A DNA stretch of 64,000 bases from Klenkia soli (GTDB lineage Bacteria; Actinomycetota; Actinomycetes; Mycobacteriales; Geodermatophilaceae), in the NCBI RefSeq assembly GCF_900103975.1, contig NZ_FNIR01000017.1, forward strand, positions 18,927-82,926, given 5' to 3'. Both the position numbers and the translations under genes were made by a program. A model generated the notes under the pieces. That model was not told where the DNA came from. It ran no database searches and saw nothing but the letters and a program-made list of their open reading frames with translations. Each line of letters opens with the position of its first letter. The first letter of the stretch is position 1. Shown piece after piece: positions 32,342 to 41,705 of the stretch.

Positions 32342-32888
32342 ACAGCGCCAGCAGCTCGACCGGGTGGCCGTCGGCGCTGCCGAACCAGTGCGGGGTGCGG
32401 GTGTCGAACTCCGCCGCCTCACCCCGCCCCAGCACCAGGTCGTGCTCGGCCAGCACGAGGCGCAGGCGACCGGCGAGCACGTAGAGCCAGTCGTAGCCCT
32501 CGTGGGTCTTCTGGTCGGGCTCACCCCGCTCGCCCCCGGCGGGCAGCAGCAGCTTGTAGGCCTGCAGCCCGCCGGGCTGGGTCGACAGCGGCCACATCGT
32601 CATGCCGTGCATCTGCACCGGCGTGGCCCGCACCCGCGGGTCGCCCACCGGCGGCGCGCCGACCAGCTCGTCCAGTGGCACCCCGTGGGCCCGCGCGATC
32701 GGCAGCAGCAGCTCCAGGGTCGGCTTGCGCCCGCCGGACTCCAGCCGCGACAGCGTGCTCACCGAGATCCCGGTGGTGGCCGACAGCGCGGTCAGCGTGA
32801 GGTCCCGCCGCTGGCGCAGCGCCCTCAGCCGGGGCCCCACCCCGGCGAGCACCGACGAGTCGGTCGACGTGTCGACTCCTCGACTCAC
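32286..32888 (-). CDS. XRE-family regulator with cupin domain
   Basis: Transcription regulator of 200 residues. The N-terminal helix-turn-helix (about residues 16-70) reads LRALRQRRDLTLTALSATTG then SVSTLSRLESGGRKPTLELL, a classic Cro/C1 motif. A C-terminal cupin (about residues 110-195) holds THEGYDWLYVLAGRLRLVL and FDTRTPHWFGS and may bind a small effector. GTG start at 32888 sharing GTGA with the amylase stop, so it is expressed with the GH13 gene upstream. The HTH half resembles PuuR/cupin regulators. Confidence 0.85.
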   Translation of the reverse strand: MSRGVDTSTDSSVLAGVGPRLRALRQRRDLTLTALSATTGISVSTLSRLESGGRKPTLELLLPIARAHGVPLDELVGAPPVGDPRVRATPVQMHGMTMWPLSTQPGGLQAYKLLLPAGGERGEPDQKTHEGYDWLYVLAGRLRLVLAEHDLVLGRGEAAEFDTRTPHWFGSADGHPVELLALFSKQGERMHLRARPKGSA

Positions 32889-34564
32889 AGCAACCTCCGC
32901 GTCCCCGGTGCCACCACCCGCAACCAGCGGAACCCGTACCCCTCCAGCGGCACCTCGGCGCGGCCTCGCTCGTCCAGCGCCGTGGTGCCCTCCACCAGCA
33001 GGTCGGCCAGCAGGTGCTCGGCGCCGCACCCGTCGAGCGCCACCGGCACGACCACGGGCTCGGCCCCCAGGTTGTGCAGCGCGAGCAGCGCCCCGTCGTC
33101 CCACGAGCACAGGTGCGCCAGGACGGCGGTGTGCGGCTGGTCCAGCACCTCGAAGGACCCCCACCCGAGCTCGGGGCACTCCTTCCGGCGCGCGATCAGC
33201 AGCCGGAAGAACGTCAGCAGCGAGTCCGGGTCCTTGCGCTGGTCGGCGACGTTGACGAACTCCGGCCCGTAGCCACCGGTGACCACGGGGCCGGGCAGCC
33301 TCGAGGCACGGGCCCGGGAGAAGCCGCCGTTGGTCCCCGACGTCCACTGCATGGGCGTGCGCACGGCGAGCCGGCTGCCCACCGACAGCTGCTCCCCCAT
33401 GCCGATCTCCTCGCCGTAGAAGATCGTCGGGGTGCCGGGCAGCGAGAACAGCAGGCTGTAGACCAGCCGGATCCGTCGGGGGTCGCCGCCGAGCATCGGG
33501 GGCAGCCGGCGGATCAGGCCGCGGTCGTAGATCTGCATCTCGGGCTCGGGGCCGAAGGCGGCGAAGACCTCCTGCCGCTCGTCCTCGGTCAGCTTGTCCA
33601 GCGTCAGCTCGTCGTGGTTGCGCACGAACGTCGCCCACTGCGACTCCGGCGCCGTGGCCGGCCGACCGGTCAGCGCACGCGCCAGCGGACCGGCGTCGCC
33701 GCGGGCCAGCGACAGGTAGGTCGCCTGCATCCCGATGAAGTCGAACTGCATCGTCAGCTCGTCGCCGTCGGTGCCGCCGTAGAACTCCAGCTGCTCGTCG
33801 AAGGGCAGGTTGACCTCGCCGAGCAGGATCCCGCCGTTGGTCCGCCGGTCCAGGAACGCCCGGATGTCGCGCAGGTAGGCGTGCGGGTCGGGCAGGCGGT
33901 CGGCCTCGGCCGTCGAGGTGCCGGCGGTGTCCAGCAGGAACGGGACGGCGTCCATGCGGAAGCCGTCGATGCCCAGCTGGGTCCAGAACCCGACGATCTT
34001 GGCGATCTCGTCGCGGACCAGCGGGTTCGTGACGTTCAGGTCGGGCTGGGTCTTGTAGAACTGGTGCAGGTAGTACTCGCCGGTCTTCTCGTCCAGCTCC
34101 CAGATCGAGTCCTCCTGGTCGGGGAACACGACCTGGTCGCTGGTGTCCGGCGGGGTGTCCGAGCGCCAGACGTACCAGTCGCGGTACGGGTTGTCGGTGG
34201 ACCTCCGCGACTCCTTGAACCACGGGTGCTGGTCGGAGGTGTGGTTGACCACCAGGTCGACGATCACCCGCAGCCCGCGGTCGTGCGCGGTGCGGATCAG
34301 CTCGACCACGTCGCCGTGGGTGCCCAGCCGCGGGTCGACGCCGTAGAAGTCGGTGATGTCGTACCCGTCGTCCCGCTCGGCGGTCGGGTAGAAGGGCATC
34401 AGCCACAGGCAGGTGACGCCCAGGTCGACCAGGTGGTCCAGCCGCTGCACCAGCCCGGGGAAGTCGCCGGTGCCGTCGTCGTCCCAGTCCATGTAGGTCT
34501 CGACGTCCAGGCAGTACAGGACGGCGTTCTTCCACCACAGGTCCGCGGTGTCGCTGACCCTCAC
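32885..34564 (-). CDS. GH13 alpha-amylase-family enzyme, trehalose synthase-like
   Basis: Glucan-active TIM-barrel enzyme of 559 residues. The catalytic residues are in place: nucleophile Asp in GIDGFRMDAVPF near residue 204, acid/base Glu in ILLGEVNLPF near residue 246 and the stabiliser Asp in FVRNHDEL near residue 310. The barrel begins LYCLDVETYMDWDDDGTGDF, as in TreS-like proteins that isomerise maltose to trehalose, but hydrolases share these motifs. ATG or GTG at 34564. It is co-transcribed with the downstream XRE regulator and diverges from a small gene at 34648. Confidence 0.87.
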   Translation of the reverse strand: MRVSDTADLWWKNAVLYCLDVETYMDWDDDGTGDFPGLVQRLDHLVDLGVTCLWLMPFYPTAERDDGYDITDFYGVDPRLGTHGDVVELIRTAHDRGLRVIVDLVVNHTSDQHPWFKESRRSTDNPYRDWYVWRSDTPPDTSDQVVFPDQEDSIWELDEKTGEYYLHQFYKTQPDLNVTNPLVRDEIAKIVGFWTQLGIDGFRMDAVPFLLDTAGTSTAEADRLPDPHAYLRDIRAFLDRRTNGGILLGEVNLPFDEQLEFYGGTDGDELTMQFDFIGMQATYLSLARGDAGPLARALTGRPATAPESQWATFVRNHDELTLDKLTEDERQEVFAAFGPEPEMQIYDRGLIRRLPPMLGGDPRRIRLVYSLLFSLPGTPTIFYGEEIGMGEQLSVGSRLAVRTPMQWTSGTNGGFSRARASRLPGPVVTGGYGPEFVNVADQRKDPDSLLTFFRLLIARRKECPELGWGSFEVLDQPHTAVLAHLCSWDDGALLALHNLGAEPVVVPVALDGCGAEHLLADLLVEGTTALDERGRAEVPLEGYGFRWLRVVAPGTRRLL

Positions 34565-34647
34565 GCGTGCAGGTCCGGGTCGGTCATGGCCTGTGTCTAT
34601 CGGGTACCCGCCGCTCCGGCGACCTGGGTGTGCGGGAGGCTGCCCAC

Positions 34648-35127
34648 GTGCCCGGCTACCTCCCCCTCCGCGGCTGGACCAGCACGCCCGCGCCGGGCGA
34701 GCCCGGCTGGCTCGACGTCACCGACGGCGCCGGCGTGCAGCGCGCCCGGGTCTCCGGCCTGCGCCGCCGACGGACGACGGCCGCGGCGCGGCAGACCCTG
34801 ACCGTGCACCTGCCCGACGGGTCGACCACGCCGCTGCGCAACGGCACCCGCTGGTGGGGCACCCGCCGGGCCCGCACCCGGGGTCTGCTCACCCTGGGCG
34901 GGGTCTCCTACGTGCTGCAGCACCGCACCGGGCGGCGGGCCCGGGTGCTGCGGGACGGCGCCTGGCTGTCCACGCTGCTGCGGTCGGCGCCCGGCCCGGC
35001 GATCGAGGTGCGTGCGCCGCACACCCCCGACGACGAGCTGGCCACCGCGTTGTTCGCCCACGTCCTGCGCCCCGGCCGGGCCAGCGTGCTGGGCGGGGTC
35101 GCCGAGGTCCTGGCGTCCGGCCCCTGA
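34648..35127 (+). CDS. Hypothetical protein, basic
   Basis: Arg-rich protein of 159 residues with no recognised family. It begins VPGYLPLRGWTST and contains a WWGTRRARTRGLLTLGG stretch near residue 70. It ends with LSTLLRSAPGPAIEVRAPHTPDDELATALFAHVLRPG, seemingly helical. GTG start preceded by GGGAGG eight bases upstream. It lies just before hrpB on the same strand (27-base gap), so the two may be co-transcribed. Confidence 0.55.
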   Translation: MPGYLPLRGWTSTPAPGEPGWLDVTDGAGVQRARVSGLRRRRTTAAARQTLTVHLPDGSTTPLRNGTRWWGTRRARTRGLLTLGGVSYVLQHRTGRRARVLRDGAWLSTLLRSAPGPAIEVRAPHTPDDELATALFAHVLRPGRASVLGGVAEVLASGP

Positions 35128-35154
35128 CGCACCCGGCCCTGGCAGACTGGGTGC

Positions 35155-37593
35155 GTGCTGCCCGCCGACGTCGACCTGCCCGTGCGCGCGGTGCTGCCCG
35201 AGCTGCTGGCCGCCCTGGCCGACCACGGCAGCGCCGTGCTGGTCGCTCCCCCGGGCACCGGGAAGACCACGCTGGTGCCGCTGGCCCTCGCCGCGACCGG
35301 CACCGTGCTGGTCGCCGAGCCGCGCCGGGTGGCCGCCCGAGCCGCGGCCCGGCGGATGGCATCGCTGCTCGGCGAGCCGGTCGGGCAGCGGGTCGGGTTC
35401 AGCGTGCGCGGGGAGTCCCGGCGCTCGGCGGCCACCCGGGTCGAGGTGGTGACGACGGGGTTGCTGCTGCGCCGGCTGCAGGCCGACCCGGAGCTGCCCG
35501 GCGTCGACGCCGTGGTGCTCGACGAGGTGCACGAGCGGCAGACCGACACCGACCTGGCCCTGGCGTTCGCCCTCGACGTCCGGGCCACCCTGCGGCCCGA
35601 GCTGCAGCTGCTGGCGATGTCCGCGACCGCCCAGGCCGACCGGCTGGCCGCCCTGCTCGGCGGGGCCCCCGTGGTCGAGGCCACCGGGGCGCTGTTCGAC
35701 GTCGGGGTCCTGTGGTGCCCGCCGACCCCGCCCGTGCAGCCACCCCTGGGCACCCGGGTCGACCCCCGGCTGCTGGACGCCGTCGCCGACACCGTGCGGC
35801 GGGCGCTGGCCGAGACCGCCCACGACGTGCTGGTGTTCCTGCCAGGCGCGGCGGAGATCGGCGGGGTGCAGCGCCGGCTGGGCGGGCTGGACGTCGACGT
35901 CCGTCCGCTGCACGGCCGGCTGCCCGCGGCCGAGCAGGACGCCGCTCTCACCCCCGGCCCGCGGCGGCGGGTGGTGCTGGCCACCGACGTCGCCGAGTCC
36001 AGCCTGACCGTGCCCGGTGTCCGGGTGGTCGTCGACGCCGGCCTGGCCCGCACCCCGCGGGTCGACCTGTCCCGCGGGCTGGGCGCCCTGGTCACCGTGC
36101 CGGCCTCCCAGGCCGCGGCCACCCAGCGGGCCGGCCGGGCCGGGCGCGAGGGCCCGGGCCGGGTCTACCGGTTGTGGTCCGAGGCCGAGCATGCCCGCCG
36201 GCCGGCTGCCCCCGAGCCGGAGATGGCCACCGCCGACCTCACCCAGGTCGCCCTCGAGCTGGCCTCCTGGGGCGCGCGGGGCGGGGTCGGGCTGGCACTG
36301 CTGGACCCGCCGCCCGCGGCCGCGATGACCGTCGCCGGGCAGACCCTGCGCACCCTGGGGGCCGTCGACGAGCACGGGCGGGTCACCGACCGCGGCCGCC
36401 GGCTGTCCTCCGTGGGAGCCCACCCCCGCCTGGCCCGCGCGCTGCTCGACGGCGCCCCCCTGGTCGGCCGCCGGCGGGCCGCCGAGGTGGTCGCGCTGCT
36501 CTCGACCGACAGCAGCCCGCGCTCGGACGACCTGGTCGCCGCCCTCCGCGAGGCCCGGCAGGGGCACGGGCCCTGGCGCGACGAGGTCGCCCGGCTCGAG
36601 CGCGCCGTCCCCGACTCCCGCCGCACCGACGTCCCCGACGACACCGCCGCCGGGCTCGTCACGGCGCTGGCGCACCCGGAGTGGCTGGCCCGGCGCCGGC
36701 CGCGCACCGAGCGCACCTACCTGCTGGCGGCCGGCACCGGCGCCGAGCTCCCCCCGGGCACCGCGCTGGCCGGCGCCGGGTGGATCGCGGTCGCCGCCGC
36801 CGACCGGGCCCCGGGCCGCCGCGACGCCCGGGTGCGGCTGGCCGTCGCCGTGGACCAGGCGACCGCCCTCGAGATCGGCGAGCACACCGACGGCCCGGAG
36901 GTCGTCTGGCGGGACGGCGACGTGCGGGCCGCCCGGGTCGAGCGGCTCGGCGCGATCGTGCTGACCGAGCGGCCGTTGCCGGACCCCGACCCCGACCTGG
37001 TCGCCGCCGCGGTGGCCGAGGGACTGCGCGCCGAGGGCCTCGCGCTGCTGCGGTGGAGCCCGGCCGCCACGTCGCTGCGCGAGCGGCTGGCCGCCGCCCA
37101 CGCGGGGCTCGGCGAGCCCTGGCCCGCGGTGGACGACGCAGCGCTGCGCTCCGCCCTCGGCGCCACCCCGCAGGTGCGTGCCGCCCGCAGCCGCGCCGAC
37201 CTGCGCCGGCTGGACGTCGTCGCCGCGCTGCGGGCCCTGGTGCCGTGGCAGGTCGCCGGCACGCTCGAGGACGTCGTCCCCGAGAAGGTGGTGGTGCCCG
37301 GCGGCACCGGCCACCGGGTCGACTACGCCAACCCGGAGAGCCCGACGGCGTCGATGCGGGTGCAGGAGGCGTTCGGCTGGGCCGACACCCCGGTGGTCGC
37401 CGGTCGCCCGCTGCGGCTGGAGCTGCTGTCGCCGGCCCGCCGCGTCGTGGCCACCACGGGTGACCTGGGTGGGTTCTGGACCACCGGCTACCCCGCGGTG
37501 CGCAGCGAGCTCAAGGGGCGGTACCCCAAGCACCCCTGGCCCGAGGACCCGGCCCGGGCCGTGCCCACCCGCCGGGCCAGGCCCCGGCCCTGA
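35155..37593 (+). CDS. hrpB: ATP-dependent helicase HrpB
   Basis: DEAH-type helicase of 812 residues. Motif I is APPGTGKTTL near residue 32, motif II is DEVHERQ near 120 and motif III is SATAQ near 158. Motif V/VI is near 280 (TDVAESSLTVPG) and 320 (QRAGRAGREGPG). The C-terminal third contains the HrpB-specific domain ending KGRYPKHPWPEDP, whose YPKHPWPxDP signature identifies the family. The exact RNA target is unknown. GTG start. Confidence 0.92.
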   Translation: MLPADVDLPVRAVLPELLAALADHGSAVLVAPPGTGKTTLVPLALAATGTVLVAEPRRVAARAAARRMASLLGEPVGQRVGFSVRGESRRSAATRVEVVTTGLLLRRLQADPELPGVDAVVLDEVHERQTDTDLALAFALDVRATLRPELQLLAMSATAQADRLAALLGGAPVVEATGALFDVGVLWCPPTPPVQPPLGTRVDPRLLDAVADTVRRALAETAHDVLVFLPGAAEIGGVQRRLGGLDVDVRPLHGRLPAAEQDAALTPGPRRRVVLATDVAESSLTVPGVRVVVDAGLARTPRVDLSRGLGALVTVPASQAAATQRAGRAGREGPGRVYRLWSEAEHARRPAAPEPEMATADLTQVALELASWGARGGVGLALLDPPPAAAMTVAGQTLRTLGAVDEHGRVTDRGRRLSSVGAHPRLARALLDGAPLVGRRRAAEVVALLSTDSSPRSDDLVAALREARQGHGPWRDEVARLERAVPDSRRTDVPDDTAAGLVTALAHPEWLARRRPRTERTYLLAAGTGAELPPGTALAGAGWIAVAAADRAPGRRDARVRLAVAVDQATALEIGEHTDGPEVVWRDGDVRAARVERLGAIVLTERPLPDPDPDLVAAAVAEGLRAEGLALLRWSPAATSLRERLAAAHAGLGEPWPAVDDAALRSALGATPQVRAARSRADLRRLDVVAALRALVPWQVAGTLEDVVPEKVVVPGGTGHRVDYANPESPTASMRVQEAFGWADTPVVAGRPLRLELLSPARRVVATTGDLGGFWTTGYPAVRSELKGRYPKHPWPEDPARAVPTRRARPRP

Positions 37594-37624
37594 GTGACAC
37601 CGGTCCTACGAGGATGATCGCCGC

Positions 37625-38464
37625 GTGCAGAGACGACACGTGGACGCCGACATCTCCCGCTCCTGGCTGCTGGTCAACGGCGCCCGCGACCACGCGGAGT
37701 TCGACGAGAAGCTGGCCTCGCGGGCCGACCAGGTCATCCTCGACATCGAGGACGCCGTCGACCCCAAGGCGAAGCCGCAGGCACGCGCCTCGGTCGTGGA
37801 GTACCTCTCCGCCGAGCGCGACCGCCCGGCGTGGGTGCGCATCAACGACCACTCGACCCCGTTCTGGGCCGACGACGTCACCGCCCTGGCCGGCCTGCCG
37901 GGCCTGGCCGGCGTGATGCTGGCCAAGACCGAGGCCGCCGAGCACGTCACCGAGACCTACGACCGCCTCGGCGGGTCCACCCGGGTGCTGGCGCTGGTCG
38001 AGTCCGCGCTGGGCATCGAGGAGGCCGTGCGCATCGCCTCGGCCCGCGGTGCGTTCCGGCTGGCCTTCGGGTCCGGCGACTACCGCCGCGACACCGGCAC
38101 CGCCGCCGACGACCTCGCCATGGCCTACCCGCGCTCCCGCCTGGTCGTGGGCAGCCGCATCGGCGGGCTGCCCGGCCCGATCGACGGCCCGACCGTCGGC
38201 TCCAGCCACGGCGTGCTGCGCGAGGCCACCGGCGTCACCGTGTCCCTCGGGCTGACCGGCAAGCTCTGCCTGGACGTCGAGCAGCTGCCGGTCATCAACG
38301 AGGTCATCAGCCCCACGCCCTCCGACGTCGCGTGGGCCACCGACTTCCTGGCCGACTTCGACGCCCGCGGCCAGGTCATCCGCGACGGCAGCGACCTGCC
38401 CCGCCTGGGCCGGGCCCGCAAGATCACCACGCTGGCCACAGCGCTGGGCATCCAGCCCGCCTGA
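37625..38464 (+). CDS. CitE/HpcH-HpaI family lyase
   Basis: TIM-barrel lyase of 279 residues, such as citramalyl-CoA, malyl-CoA or related. The metal-ligand Glu is in LALVESALGIEEA near residue 125 and Asp in LAFGSGDYRRD near residue 150. DQVILDIEDAVDPKAK near residue 37 is typical of CitE-like proteins. Length is near the family norm. There is no citD or citF partner, so it is probably a stand-alone CitE-like enzyme rather than citrate lyase. GTG start. Confidence 0.82.
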   Translation: MQRRHVDADISRSWLLVNGARDHAEFDEKLASRADQVILDIEDAVDPKAKPQARASVVEYLSAERDRPAWVRINDHSTPFWADDVTALAGLPGLAGVMLAKTEAAEHVTETYDRLGGSTRVLALVESALGIEEAVRIASARGAFRLAFGSGDYRRDTGTAADDLAMAYPRSRLVVGSRIGGLPGPIDGPTVGSSHGVLREATGVTVSLGLTGKLCLDVEQLPVINEVISPTPSDVAWATDFLADFDARGQVIRDGSDLPRLGRARKITTLATALGIQPA

Positions 38465-38479
38465 GACGGGTCCCGCAGC

Positions 38480-39160
38480 TCAGCGCAGCAGCTCCAGCAC
38501 CGCGGCGGGGTCGGTGGCGACGTCGGTGTGCAGGCCGGCGCCGTCGCCGACCACCCGCCAGCCCCGCCGGCCGGCCTCCTCGGCGTCGGCGTCGTAGGCC
38601 CGCGAGAGGTGCACGAAGGTGACGTCGTCGTGCGGCCACACCTCGGGCACCGGCACCGGCTCGTCGTAGAGGTCCAGCGGCAGGGACGGCGCCTCGGCGG
38701 TGATCTCGGCCCGCAGCGCGTCGTCGGGCACCAGGTCGGCCATCGCGTCGGGCCCCCACCAGGTCGGCCACGGCGCGATCCGGCCGTCCCGGGCGAGCGC
38801 CGCGACCGCCGTCCGCAGCCCGACCGACGGGAGCGTCACCCCGGTGGCGGCCGGCACGACCGCGTCCACCCACACCACACGCGACGCCCCCACCGCGGCC
38901 GCCACCTGCGGCAGGACGACGCCCGCACCGGAGTACCCCAGGACGGCGTCGACCGGCGCCGCGCCGTCGAACGCCGAGCAGTACCCGTGGGCCTCCGCGG
39001 TGTAGGCCGACCACCACCCCGGCCCGGTCTCGACGGTGTGCCGCAGGTCCGGGACGGCGACCTGGTCGCCCCGGGCCCGCAGGGCGCGGGCCAGCGGGCG
39101 CAGGACCGCCGCGCTGAGCAGCGGCGGGTGGCACAGCAACCAGCTCGTCATGCCCGTCAT
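38480..39160 (-). CDS. Alpha/beta hydrolase-fold protein
   Basis: Small hydrolase-like protein of 226 residues. It has WLLCHPPLLSAAVLRPLA at the N terminus and a nucleophile-elbow-like LGYSGAGVV (G-x-S-x-G) near residue 74. FVHLSRAYDADAEEAGRRGWRV lies near the acid position and GAGLHTDVA near the C terminus offers a histidine. The pattern is typical of small actinobacterial hydrolases of unknown substrate. Two ATG codons (39160 and 39151) are possible starts. It diverges from malQ. Confidence 0.75.
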   Translation of the reverse strand: MTGMTSWLLCHPPLLSAAVLRPLARALRARGDQVAVPDLRHTVETGPGWWSAYTAEAHGYCSAFDGAAPVDAVLGYSGAGVVLPQVAAAVGASRVVWVDAVVPAATGVTLPSVGLRTAVAALARDGRIAPWPTWWGPDAMADLVPDDALRAEITAEAPSLPLDLYDEPVPVPEVWPHDDVTFVHLSRAYDADAEEAGRRGWRVVGDGAGLHTDVATDPAAVLELLR

Positions 39161-39221
39161 CACACCCCGGGGACGGGCCCGCCGCGCGGCGCAGCCGACC
39201 GGCAGCCCCGAGGATGGGGTG

Positions 39222-41069
39222 GTGACCCGCGAACCGGCAGCACCCGTCACCGACCGCTGGGGCATCGACGCCACCTGGCTCGACGCCCTCGACACCGAGC
39301 ACACCGTCGAGCAGGCCACGATCGACCGGTTGCGCGAGGTCGTCGGCGAACCGCCGGCCGACCTGGACGAGACCGCCCCGATCGTCGCGATGCCCGGTGA
39401 CGCCCTCGAGGTCGACCGCGCGCTGGTGGTGTGCGAGGACGGCACCAGCCTGGACGTCGACGGCGAACTGCCCGAGGACACCCCGCTGGGCTACCACCGA
39501 CTGCGCACCCCCGACGGCCGCGACCGGCTGCTGGTGGTGCACCCCGGCCGCTGCTGGCTGCCCGCCGAGCGCAGCTGGGGCTGGGCGGTGCAGCTCTACG
39601 CCGCCCGCGGCACCGGGTCGGCCGGGATCGGCGACCTGGCCGACCTGCGCACGGTCCGCGAGCTGGCCGAGTCCCAGGGCGCGGGGTTCGTGCTGGTCAA
39701 CCCGCTGCACGCGGTCGGCCCCGGCCCCGAGCAGGAGGACAGCCCGTACCTGCCGGCCACCCGCCGCTTCCGCAACCCGGTCTACCTGCGGCTCGACGAC
39801 GTCCCGGGCGTGCAGCTCACCGATGCCGACCGGGCCCGGGTGGCCGAGCTCAACGGGGCCGAGCTGGTCGACCGGGACGCGATCTGGGTGCTCAAGCGCG
39901 CCGTCCTGCAGCGCACGTTCGACGCCGACCCGCACCCCGAGGGGTTCCGCGACTGGTGGTGGCACTCCGGGCAGCAGCTGCAGGACTGGGCGAACTGGTC
40001 CGCGATCGCCGACGAGCACGGCGCGAACTGGTCCGACTGGCCGGCCGACCTGCGCGACCCGCGCTCCGACGCCGTCCGCACCTGGTCGCACGAGCACGAG
40101 CCGCAGGTGGCCTTCCACGCCTGGCTGCAATGGCTGCTGGACCAGCAGCTGGCCGCCGCCACCGGTGACCTGACCGTCATCCAGGACCTCCCGATCGGCG
40201 TCTCCGGCGGCGGCGCCGACGCGTGGGCCTGGCAGGACGTGCTGGCCCAGGGCGGGGTCAGCGTGGGCGCTCCCCCGGACGCCTTCAACGCCGCGGGGCA
40301 GGACTGGGGCTCGCCGCCGCTGGTGCCCTGGCGGCTGCGCGCGGCGGACTACGCGCCGTTCGTCGAGTCCATCCGGGCCACGATGGCCGGCGCCGGCGGT
40401 CTGCGCATCGACCACGTGATGGGGCTGTTCCGGCTGTGGTGGGTCCCCGGCGGCGACCCGACGAAGGGTGCCTACGTGCGCTACCCGGCGGAGGACCTGC
40501 TGGGCATCGTCGCGCTGGAGAGCCACCGCGCGCAGGCGGTCGTGGTCGGCGAGGACCTCGGCACGGTCGAGGACGGCGTCCGCGAGGCCATGGCCGAGCA
40601 CGGCGTGCTGTCCTACCGCCTGCTGTGGTTCGAGGACGACGCCCCCGCCGACTGGCCGGCCGCCTCGATGGGTGCGATCACCACGCACGACCTGCCGACC
40701 GTGGCAGGCCTGTGGACCGGCTCCGACGTCGCCGAGCAGGTCGAGCTGGGCACCGGCGAGCAGCCGCAGCTGGCTCAGGACCGCCAGCAGCTGCTGGCGC
40801 ACCTGACCGGCCACCCCGACGGCCCCACGAAGCGGATGGGCGTGCCGAAGGCGGTCGAGCGGGCGCACCGGCTGCTCGCCACCGCCCCCTGCACGCTGCT
40901 GTCGGCGACGCTCGACGACGCCCTCGGCGTCGAGCGCCGGCCGAACGTGCCCGGTGCGATGCAGCGGCCCAACTGGTGCCTGCCGCTACCCGTACCGGTC
41001 GACCAGCTGGCCGGGCACGCCGGGGTGCGGTCGGTCGCCCGCGCGCTCGGGGGACGGGCTCAGGCGTAG
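39222..41069 (+). CDS. malQ: 4-alpha-glucanotransferase (amylomaltase)
   Basis: GH77 disproportionating enzyme of 615 residues that moves glucan segments among malto-oligosaccharides. The nucleophile Asp is in GLRIDHVMGLFRLWW near residue 394, the acid/base Glu in VVGEDLGTVEDGV near 440 and the third Asp in TTHDLPTVAG near 490. Preceding elements such as SPYLPATRRFRNPVYL also match. It is shorter than many actinobacterial MalQ proteins (about 700 residues) because the N-terminal region is compact. GTG at 39222 with GAGGA seven bases upstream. Its stop overlaps the convergent next gene by ten bases. Confidence 0.92.
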   Translation: MTREPAAPVTDRWGIDATWLDALDTEHTVEQATIDRLREVVGEPPADLDETAPIVAMPGDALEVDRALVVCEDGTSLDVDGELPEDTPLGYHRLRTPDGRDRLLVVHPGRCWLPAERSWGWAVQLYAARGTGSAGIGDLADLRTVRELAESQGAGFVLVNPLHAVGPGPEQEDSPYLPATRRFRNPVYLRLDDVPGVQLTDADRARVAELNGAELVDRDAIWVLKRAVLQRTFDADPHPEGFRDWWWHSGQQLQDWANWSAIADEHGANWSDWPADLRDPRSDAVRTWSHEHEPQVAFHAWLQWLLDQQLAAATGDLTVIQDLPIGVSGGGADAWAWQDVLAQGGVSVGAPPDAFNAAGQDWGSPPLVPWRLRAADYAPFVESIRATMAGAGGLRIDHVMGLFRLWWVPGGDPTKGAYVRYPAEDLLGIVALESHRAQAVVVGEDLGTVEDGVREAMAEHGVLSYRLLWFEDDAPADWPAASMGAITTHDLPTVAGLWTGSDVAEQVELGTGEQPQLAQDRQQLLAHLTGHPDGPTKRMGVPKAVERAHRLLATAPCTLLSATLDDALGVERRPNVPGAMQRPNWCLPLPVPVDQLAGHAGVRSVARALGGRAQA

Positions 41070-41578
41070 CCGTCGACCAGGGCGCCCCTGCTCTGGTTCG
41101 ACGACAGCTGCGCGGCTACCTGCGGGTTGGCGTCCAGCAGGTCCTGGATGCCGGTGCCGTCAGTGAGGCGGGCCAGCAGGTCGTCGGAGGAGATGCCGAA
41201 GGCGTCCGAGAGGGCCTGGATGCCGCTCTGCGCGTCCACCGGCGGCTTGGGCGGCGGGCCGCCGGCCGGACCGCCGGGGCCGATCTTCCCGCTGGCGATG
41301 TCGGTGGCCATGGCGCTGGGTGCATCGGTGGGCAGCGTGGCCTGGATGGTGGCGACCAGGTCGTCCTCGTCGACGCCGGCCGCCTCGGCCAGCTCGGACA
41401 TGGTCTTCCCGCCGGCCAGCTGGGTCTTCAGGGTGTCGGCGTCGATGCCCAGCAGGTCGGCCACGGCGGCGTTGGTCTTCTCCGGGCCACCGCCGCCGGG
41501 GGGCGGGCCGGACGGGCGTTGGGTCTGGGCGGTGGCCCACGCGGCCGAGGTGGACGACAGGGCGCTGATGCTGCTCAC
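41060..41578 (-). CDS. Hypothetical helical protein
   Basis: Protein of 172 residues, family not recognised. After a glycine/proline-rich linker (PSGPPPGGGG) come helical units such as LLGIDADTLKTQLAGGKTM then ELAEAAGVDEDDLVATI. A second similar unit, ALSDAFGISSDDLLARLTDG, lies near residue 128. The repeats (L-GI/V-D/S-x-D-x-L) resemble those of small surface or spore-coat-like proteins of unknown role. GTG start with GGAGGA eight bases upstream. Confidence 0.6.
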   Translation of the reverse strand: MSSISALSSTSAAWATAQTQRPSGPPPGGGGPEKTNAAVADLLGIDADTLKTQLAGGKTMSELAEAAGVDEDDLVATIQATLPTDAPSAMATDIASGKIGPGGPAGGPPPKPPVDAQSGIQALSDAFGISSDDLLARLTDGTGIQDLLDANPQVAAQLSSNQSRGALVDGYA

Positions 41579-41705
41579 GAGGTGTTCCTCCAGGGGTGCG
41601 GTGGTGCGGACACCCACGCCATCGGCCCGCGGCCCCCGCCGCTCCACCGGATCAGGGCCCCTCACAGGCCCGTGACAGCCACCCACAGCCGGCTGATACG
41701 TCGGC

